Positions 28,601 to 37,600 of a DNA stretch of 64,000 nt are shown here, piece by piece. Location of the stretch: assembly GCF_000018865.1 (NCBI RefSeq), contig NC_010175.1, forward strand, positions 496,001 to 560,000, read 5' to 3'. The notes under the pieces are model-generated. The model had not been told where the DNA came from. It was given only the letters and a program-made list of their open reading frames with translations, and made no database searches. This DNA is from Chloroflexus aurantiacus J-10-fl (lineage in GTDB: Bacteria > Chloroflexota > Chloroflexia > Chloroflexales > Chloroflexaceae). Every line of letters begins with the position of its first letter. Position 1 is the stretch's first letter. Both the position numbers and the translations under genes were made by a program.

Positions 28601-31600
28601 CCAGCGTGAGTGGCTCGAAGAAACCGAAATCGAGCGTCAGATTGCCGTTCGCACCATCACCATCAGTGGTTGGCTCGACCGACGGATTGAGCGAGATGAC
28701 CCCGCTGACCACACCGTTACTGGTGTCGGTACCGTTATCATCGTTGTCACTGTTGTTGTCCGGATCACCAGCCGGTTCATACGGCCCGGTCGCAGCACCA
28801 TTGCTGCCGGTGCTCGAGCGATGGCGGTAGAGCGGTTGTCCAATGGCAAAATTGCTATCCGGGATGACGACGATGTAGTTCCCCTGCTCTAAACCGGTAA
28901 AGGAGTAGTTACCGGTTGCATCAGTTGTGGTTGATGCCACAAACTCACCCGCATCAGGTTGACCGTTATTGTTGCTATCGCGGTAGAGATCAACCTGAAC
29001 ACCACTGATCCCACTCTCACCTCCATCAACCAGACCGTTATCGTTGCTGTCGTACCAGACCAGACTCCCCAACGTCAGGCGGGGGTACAATCCCAAATCC
29101 CAGCTCAAATCGTTATTGTTCGTGAGCACGATGTTGGCAGTTCGCAGCGAGGATGGATCAACATCCGAGTCGACGGTATTATCACCACCCTGACCCAGCG
29201 GACTGATTGCGTACTGCGCCGGTATGTCGCTAAAGGCCAGGTAGTAGGTACCAGCAATTAGACGGTCGAAGAGGTAGCTGGTCGCGGCTGCTACCGACGT
29301 GCGCGTAATAGGCTGGATGCCGGGCGTGTTTGGATCACCGTCAAGCGGCTGACCGGTTGTGGCATTGTAGATGGTGATCGTAACACCCGCAATATAGGTT
29401 GTTTCGCCCGTTTCGCGTATTCCATTCCCATTGACATCGAGCCAGACCTGATCGCCAATCCGGGCATCATCAAACAGGCCGAAGTCAATCGTGAGATTGC
29501 TGTTGGCATCAGCAGCCGGATTGGTTACTCCAGCCGGCATCACTGCATCCGGTTCGCCGGTAGGCATTAAGCCGACACGCACGGTGAAGACCGGACTACG
29601 CTCATTATTGCCGGTCGCAGTACCGTTATCATCGTTATCCACCGTGCTGCTATCAGGATCAAGTCCCGGTTCGTAGGGACCACTGGCACTACCATTGACC
29701 CCAGTACTTGAGACGTTACTTGCATCCGAGACAACTTCTACGGCGTAATTACCACCATCGCGCAGACCACCAAACAGGTAACGTCCACCGTTGCTGGTTG
29801 TGATGGTGGCGACCGCAGTTGTTTCACTGCCACTGATTACACCGTCATTATTAGCATCGTAGAGCAAGTTTACCGTTCTACCATTAGCATAGCCACCATT
29901 GATATCTCCAGCATCAAAGACACCGTTGTTATTGAGATCGATCCAGACCCGGTTACCGATGGTCAGGCTGTAGAAGCCGAAATCGACGGTCAAATTGGTA
30001 TTGCTATCGCCATCTTCACCGGTTGGTTCACCGTCAAGACCAAGGGTGACTGCGGTGCTGCGTACCAGATCCGTCGCCGCACCGGTCACTACACCCACAT
30101 TTGGCCCGATCCCGTTATCATCGTTATCGATATCGCCATCGGGATCGTTAGCAGTATCGGTCGCATTGCCATTATCACTGCTGCGGTAGAAGCGCAGTGC
30201 GCCACCGGTACCAAAATTGCTTGCCGGAATGACCACCAGATAATCGCCGGGGACAAGGTCGGTGAAGCGATAGTCTCCACCACCACCGGTCGTGGTGGTC
30301 GCAACCAGCGTATCGGTGCCGGCATCGTAGCTACCGTTCGCATTCGTATCACGGTAGAGCTGGACGGTTACACCATCAATCCCGGCCTCGCCGCTATCGC
30401 GTTGGCCGTTGTTGTTCACATCGTGCCAGACCAGATTGCCCAGCGTCAGCGGGCGGAAGAAGCCGAAGTCAACGGTCAGATTGCCGTTATTGCCATCGCC
30501 ATCGCCTGTTGGCTCATCTTGTGAGCGCAGGGTGATCAAGGCCGAGCGAACAGCCCCACTGCCATCGGTGGTACCGTTGTCATCGTTATCAACGTTGTTG
30601 TCAGGATCAGGTGCTGCCTCGTAAGGACCGGTCGCAGAGCCGTTGGTGCCGGTGCTGGAACGGAAGGCCGGCTGATTACCACTCGGCCCAAGCGCAGTGC
30701 CACCTGCGAAATTACTGGCCGGAATCTCAACCAGATAATTCCCCGGATCGAGATCGGTGAAGTTGTAGAAGCCACCACCGGCAGAGGTCGTTGTGGCAAT
30801 TGGGGTTTCTTCACTACCGTCAATGATCCCGTTTCGATCTGCGTCGTAGTAGAGATCGACAACCACCCCATCAATGCCACTCTCGCCACTATCGAGCAGA
30901 CCGTTATTGTTGACGTCGTTCCAGACCTGATTGCCCAGGTTCACTCGCTGGTACAAACCAGCATCCCAGCTTAGATCACTCTCGCCGGCGACCAGGTTTG
31001 TCACGATGGTCTGACCGCTGGTGCGATCAGGATCGCTATCGGCGGTATCATTGCCACCTTGATCCTGCGGACTACGGACATAGTCGGTCGGCAGGTCAAA
31101 GACGAGATAGTAGTTGCCAGGAATGAGATAATCAAATCCGTAACTGCCATCAGCAGCCGTGGTTGTGGTCGCAATGAGCGTGTTGCTGGCATCGTAGAGC
31201 CGTACCGTCACGCCACCGATGCCTGTCTCATCACCACCATCCTGCACACCGTCGGCATCGCGGTCGAACCAGACCAGATTACCGATGCTTGCCGGACGGA
31301 AAAGGCCGAAGTCAACCGTCAGATTGCTGTTTTCGTTACGCGCCGGATCGGTGATGCTGCCCGGCAACGGATCGCTCTCGGCGGTTGGTTCACTATTGGG
31401 GGCCAGCCGCACAATGGTGCTGCGCACAACACCGCCGCTGCGGGTACCGTTATCATCGCTGTCGGTAGTGTTGGTATCGGCGTCAGGTGCCGGTTCATAA
31501 GCCCCGGTCGCACTGCCGTTCGTACCCGTGCTCGACACATAGCCTGCCGGCAGAACGACTTCTACCAGGTAGTTACCCTGCACCAGACCGCTGAAGAGAT

Positions 31601-34600
31601 AGTAACCACCATTTGCGGTTGTCGTAGTAGCAACCGGCGTCGTTTCACCGCTATCACTGACATCACCATCACCATTGAGGTCACGGTAGAGGCGCACGGT
31701 CACGCCATTGATCCCGGTCTCGCTGCCGTTGATCTGACCGTTGTTATCGGTATCTTCCCAAACCCGGTTGCCCAACGAGAGGAGCTGGTAGAGACCGGCG
31801 TCCCAGGTCGGATCATTCTCACCAGATTCGAGATCAATGGTTGTTGTCGTAGCCGTTGCCGCAGTTCCTGTCGGCACGTCCGAATCGGTGGCGTCGGTTG
31901 CTGCCGTGGCATCCCCAACCGTGAAGCCATATCCGTTCGGGCGAGTGAAGCGCACACGATAGAGACCGGGTTGCAGATCGGTAAAGCCGTAGCCACTGCT
32001 CCCATTGGTGGTCGTTGTTGCCAGTGTATCGTCGGCAGTTCCGAAGGTACGGTCACGTCCGGCACCGATCAACTCAACGGTGACATTCGCAAAGCCTGGC
32101 TCACCTGTCTCCTGGACGCCATCACCATCCAGGTCTTCCCAGACGAAATCACCCAAACTGGCCGGAATCACCAGGCCGGCATCCCAACTCAGATCGCTTT
32201 CACCCGAATCGAGGGTAGTGGCGATCATTGCGCCGGCGTTATCGGCATCGCTATCGTTGTTGTCCGTTGCGCCGGCCACCTCGGTCGCCGTAATATCGCG
32301 ATACGTGAACCGTTCGCCGGTTGGCGCAGTAACCGTTATCTGATAGCTCCCCGGTGCCAGATTGGTGAAGCTGTAGATACCACCGCCGCCTGTCGTGATC
32401 GTCAGGCTCACCGGGCTACCACTGCCGGTCGTACCGGTGAGAGTTACGGTTACACCATCAATCCCACTCTCACCACTATCCTGCACGCCATTGCCGTTGG
32501 TATCGCGCCAGACAAAGTTGCCGATGCTGGCGGGACGGTAGAGACCGGCATCCCAGCTCAGATCGCTCTCACCCGATTCGAGCGTGGTTGTAGCCATGAC
32601 GCCTGATGCGTTGGTATCAGAGTCACCTGTATCATCACCCTGATTGGCAGCAGTAAAAACATACCCGGCCGGTGCGCTGACACTCACCGTGTAGGTACCG
32701 GGCACGAGATTGGCGAACAGATAAATGCCGTTGCTATCGGTTTGTGTCGTCAACGAGACGGGGTCACCTGCACCGGTGGTACCGTTTAGGGTCACGGTCA
32801 CATTCGCCAGTACCGGCTCACCGGCATCCTGGCGACCGTTCCCATTGCGATCTTCCCAGACAAAATTGCCGATTTCAGCCGGTTGATACAGACCTAAATC
32901 GTATTGCGGATTGTTACCCGAAACCGGCGTGAACGGTGCCGTCTCGAAACTACTGTTGGCATCACTATCGAGCTGATCATCGCTACCCTGGTCTTGTGGA
33001 CTGCGCAGATAACCGGTTGGAATCTCGCTAAAGCGAATACGGTACGTCCCAGGGAAGAGATTGGTGAACTGGTAGAGACCATTGCTATCGGTGAAGGTGT
33101 AATCGAGTACGGTGCCATCGCTATCACGCAGCAATTCGACGCGCACCCCAGGGATACCGGTGGTTTCATCAATATCCTGTACCCCATCGGCATCACGATC
33201 AAGCCAGACGCGATCACCGACGGTGATGGTCTCGAAGATACCGGCATCAACGGTGAGATTCGCATCGCCCGAATTCAAACGCACAATTCCTGTGCGCCCA
33301 TCGAGCGGATTGGCATCGCTATCAGCAGTATCGTCACCACCCTGATCGACGCGGGTAAATGATCGATTGGCCGGTAGATTGCTGAAGACGACATAGTATT
33401 CGCCGGGTGACAGATTGGTGAAGAGATATTCGCCATTGGCATCGGTCGTCTGCGTAGCAACCAGTGTCCCGTCGAGCGCAAAGAGCCGCACGGTCACTCC
33501 GCTTACACCACTCTCGCCTGGGTCTTGCACTCCGTCAACATCGGCATCAAACCAGACCCGATTACCCAGGCTGGCCGGGTTCAACACACCCATATCCAGC
33601 GTGCGGTTGGATGTGCTGGAGAGCAGTTCGACAATTGGCGTGCGCCGGTTGGCATCAACATCGCTGTCGGTCTCGTCGGTGGCAACCACGGCATCGCGCG
33701 GGCTGAGCAGGCTGTAACCGGAAGCCGCACCGAAGGCGACGAAATACCGTCCGGGTTGGAGATTACTGAAGAGGTATTCGCCGATGCCATCGGTTGTGGC
33801 TGAAGCAACCAGCACATCATCGGCTGTGCCGGCCTGTCCATCATTGCCCGGCTGGTACAACTCTACCGGCACGTTGGCTACTCCCGGCTCGCCACCATCC
33901 TGACGGCCATTGCCATTTATATCGTGCCAGACCCGATCACCGATACTGGCCAACTGATAGAGGCCGAGATCCCAGCGCAGATCGTTCTCACCGGCGCTCA
34001 ACGTCGTCGCTACGGTCAGGAACGTCGTCGGATCGGCATCGGAGTCGGCATTATCATTCCCGCCCTGATCCTGGGGGCTGATGATAAAGCTGGCCGGTAC
34101 CACAAACCGCAGGTAATAGTCGCCAGCAAGCAAGTTCTCAAAGCGGTAGAAGCCATCAACATCGGTCACCGTGGTATTGAGCGGGTTGCCTGCGCTGTCG
34201 TAAAGCACAACCTGCACCCCCGGAACACCGGTTGTTTCACTCGCATCTTGAATACCGTTGGCATTCAGATCGAGCCAGACCCGATCACCGATACTGGCCG
34301 TCGGCACAATACCGAAGTCCCAGGTTGGATCATTCTCGCCTGGATCGAGGGTCGTAGTTGCCGTCTGGCGTGTAATGGGATCGGCATCGCTGTCAAGCGT
34401 ATCATCGCTCCCCTGATTCTGTGGACTGGCCCGATAACCGCCAGGCAGGCTGAACTCCACGTAGTAGTCGGCAGGGATCAGATTGGTAAAGCTGTAGAAG
34501 CCACTGCTATTCGTGGTGGTGGTGGCTACCGGTACACTGCTGCCCGGACGGTAGAGCCGAACCTGCACCCCACCTACACCCGGCTCACCGGTGTCCTGAA

Positions 34601-37600
34601 TACCATTGTTATTGGTATCACTCCAGACGCGATCACCGATGGATGCGAAGACAAACAGCCCCATATCCCAGTTGGGATCGTTCTCACCCGGCGTCAGCTC
34701 AATGATAGCGGTGCGACGGGTGGTGAGATCGGCATCGCTGTCAACTGTATCATCGCTGCCCTGATCGGTAGGCGATACGGCAAAACCGGCTGGTGGCGAC
34801 CCAAACGCGACAAAGTAGCGACCGGGCGGCAGATTGGTGAAGCCATAATTGCCATTGCTGTCAGTCGTTGTGGTAGCAACCAGCTCATCGTCGGTAGTAC
34901 CCGCCACGTTATCGTAACCGGGCCGATAGAGCTGTACCTGCACCCCACTCACACCCGGCTCGCCGGCGTCCTGAATACCGTCGTAATCAAGATCATTCCA
35001 GACCCGATCACCCAGACTGGCCGGTGTCGCGACCAGACCGGCATCCCAGCTCAGATCGGTCTGGTTTGCAGCAAGCGTAATGACCGGCGTCAAACCGGCA
35101 TTGTTAACGTCACTGTCCAGATCATTATTCGCACCCTGATCGGCAGTCGTGAAGCTGTATCCGGCAGGCAGATTGCTGAAGCGCACCTGATAGGTACCGG
35201 CAGCCAACCCGCTGAAGCCGTACCGACCGACGCCATCGGTCACCGTGATGGTTGGTTGCACACCGGATGTTGTCGGATCGCTATCAATAGGATTGCCACT
35301 GCCATCGAGTAGCTCAACCGTCACACCGGCAACCCCTGGTTCACCGGCATCCTGGATACCATTGCTATTCGTATCAAACCAGACCCGATCACCGAGTGCA
35401 GCGCCATTCACAAAACCAAAATCGAGGGTCTGGTTACCGTTGGTACCATCGCCATCATCGGTCGGCTCGCCGTTGATCGTGAGGGTAATCGGCTGTGAGC
35501 GAACGGTTGCACCAAACAGCGCACCATTGTCATCGTGATCGACATTGGTATCGGGATCAGGGGCCGGATCATTCCCACTGCTCGAACGCATGCCGAAGAG
35601 AGCGCCACCCGGTGCAAAGTTGTCATCGTCAATCACCACAATATAGTCGCCGGCCACCAGATTCGTGAACTGATAATAACCGGCTTCACCGCTAACTGTT
35701 GCCGTGGTTGAGCTACCGACATACTCACCGGCATCGGGCTGACCATTGCTGTTGACATCACGGAAGAGACTCAGACGAACCCCGTTGATGCCGGCTTCAC
35801 CGTTCAAAGGCTCGTAGCGACCATCATTATCGCGGTCATGCCAGACCCGATTGCCCAACGCGAGCGTACCCGCCGGCACGAGCAAACCGGCATCGCGGCT
35901 ACGGTCGAACTGATTGGTCACCAGGGTAAAGACATCTGTACGTCCAGTCGTCGGATTCGCATCAGAGTCGAGTTGATCATTACTGCCACTATCGGCAGTC
36001 GTAAAGTTCAGACCGGCAGGCAATACAAACTCAACGTAATAATTGCCGGCGCTTAAGCCACTGAAGAGATAGTAGCCGGGATTACCGAGCAGGTCGTCAG
36101 CCGTGACAGTTGTATCAACCAACGTACCACTCGCTGTGTAGAGCCGTACCGTAATCCCATTCACACCATCGCCAGACGGCTCGTCTTGCACACCGTTGCC
36201 GTTGCGATCAATCCAGACATAATTCCCGACTGCCGTGTCGTTGATCAAACCGACATCCCAGGTGTCATCATTTTCACCGGAGATAAGGGTTGTCACTGCG
36301 CTATAGCGCGTTGTCAGGTTAATATCTGAATCGCGGCTATCATCGCCACCCTGATCAGGAGTGGTCAAGCTGTATCCAGCCGGAGGAGTGACGCGAATAT
36401 AGTAATCACCGGGTGGAATGTCTGTGGGATCAGAGAAGAGATAATAACCGGGGTTTCCATCATTATCCGGGCCAGAGATGGTAAAGCCTACCCAGCGATC
36501 ACCAGTGCTCGGCCCGGCAACGCCGTCGGAATCCTGGTAGAAGTCAATCCGTGCCCCGTTGACCCCGACCTCGCCGGTGTCCTGCACACCATTCAGATTC
36601 GCGTCCAGCCAGACGTAGTTCCCATACGATGGCGGAATAACCGGCCCTCGCTCAATACCCACCCGTGGCGGTTCAGCCGCCAGCAACGGATTCCCATTGA
36701 TGTCAAAAGCGCGATAGCCGAACGTATTCCAGGCAATCTCGCCCGGCGTACCGCCCAGCGGTGCGCGCATCGGCCAGGTGATGACAATTGAGTCTTGCGG
36801 ATAGAGTACACGACTGCCGAAATCAATCCGCACCGACCGCACGGTCGTTATGTCCGATGGTAGCACAGTTGACCACTGAGGATCGACACACCCCGGTGCA
36901 TCAATTGGATCACCATTCGCATCGGTGAGACCGAGATCGGGATTACGGCAGGGGTTGTTGGTCGTGCTGTAATAGACGGTTGCGCCGTCGGGCACCACAA
37001 TCGGGCCGGCCAGATAGGGTTGCCACTGGCTATCACGCGGATCGTTGAAGCGGACGACACCGACATCACCGACCCACGGCAGAATATCGATGAGCACCAG
37101 ATTGGTCAACGGCACTGAATTGGTATTGGTGATAATGAGTCGATAGTCAGCCATGCCACCGGGTGTGGTCAAACCGGTATCGGGATCGCGCGTCCACTCA
37201 GTATCGAGCTGACCGAGCACCCACTTCGCCGAACTGGCATTCGCAGCCGCCGCCAGGCTCAGGCTGGTAATTGATGATGAACAGAGCAGCTCGGTAATAT
37301 TGCCATCGCCATCAAAATCGTTGCTATCGGGGTTTTGCTGACTGCACCGATCAATAAAGATTTCACCGGCAGGATTGGCAAAACTGGCCAGCGATGCCGT
37401 ATTGTTGATGGTACCGGCCTGAGTTGCCGGATCGATCCGGGCCTCGAATCTTAACGTAAACGACGCATTCGGCGGCAGACTGTAGCTATCCCAGCGCCAG
37501 CGCAGCAAAGTACGACCGGTACCATTAAAATCCTCGATCACTTCGAGTACCGGATCGGGGGCACCCGCCGGACGAGAAACGACCGTTGCACTCCCCGGCA

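Noticed and set aside
25896-35312. Long plus-strand open frames opposite the giant gene (for example 27561-28892, 31059-32606 and 33924-35312)
   Set aside because: They mirror the codon bias and repeats of the minus-strand gene, have no ribosome binding sites and no recognisable domains.
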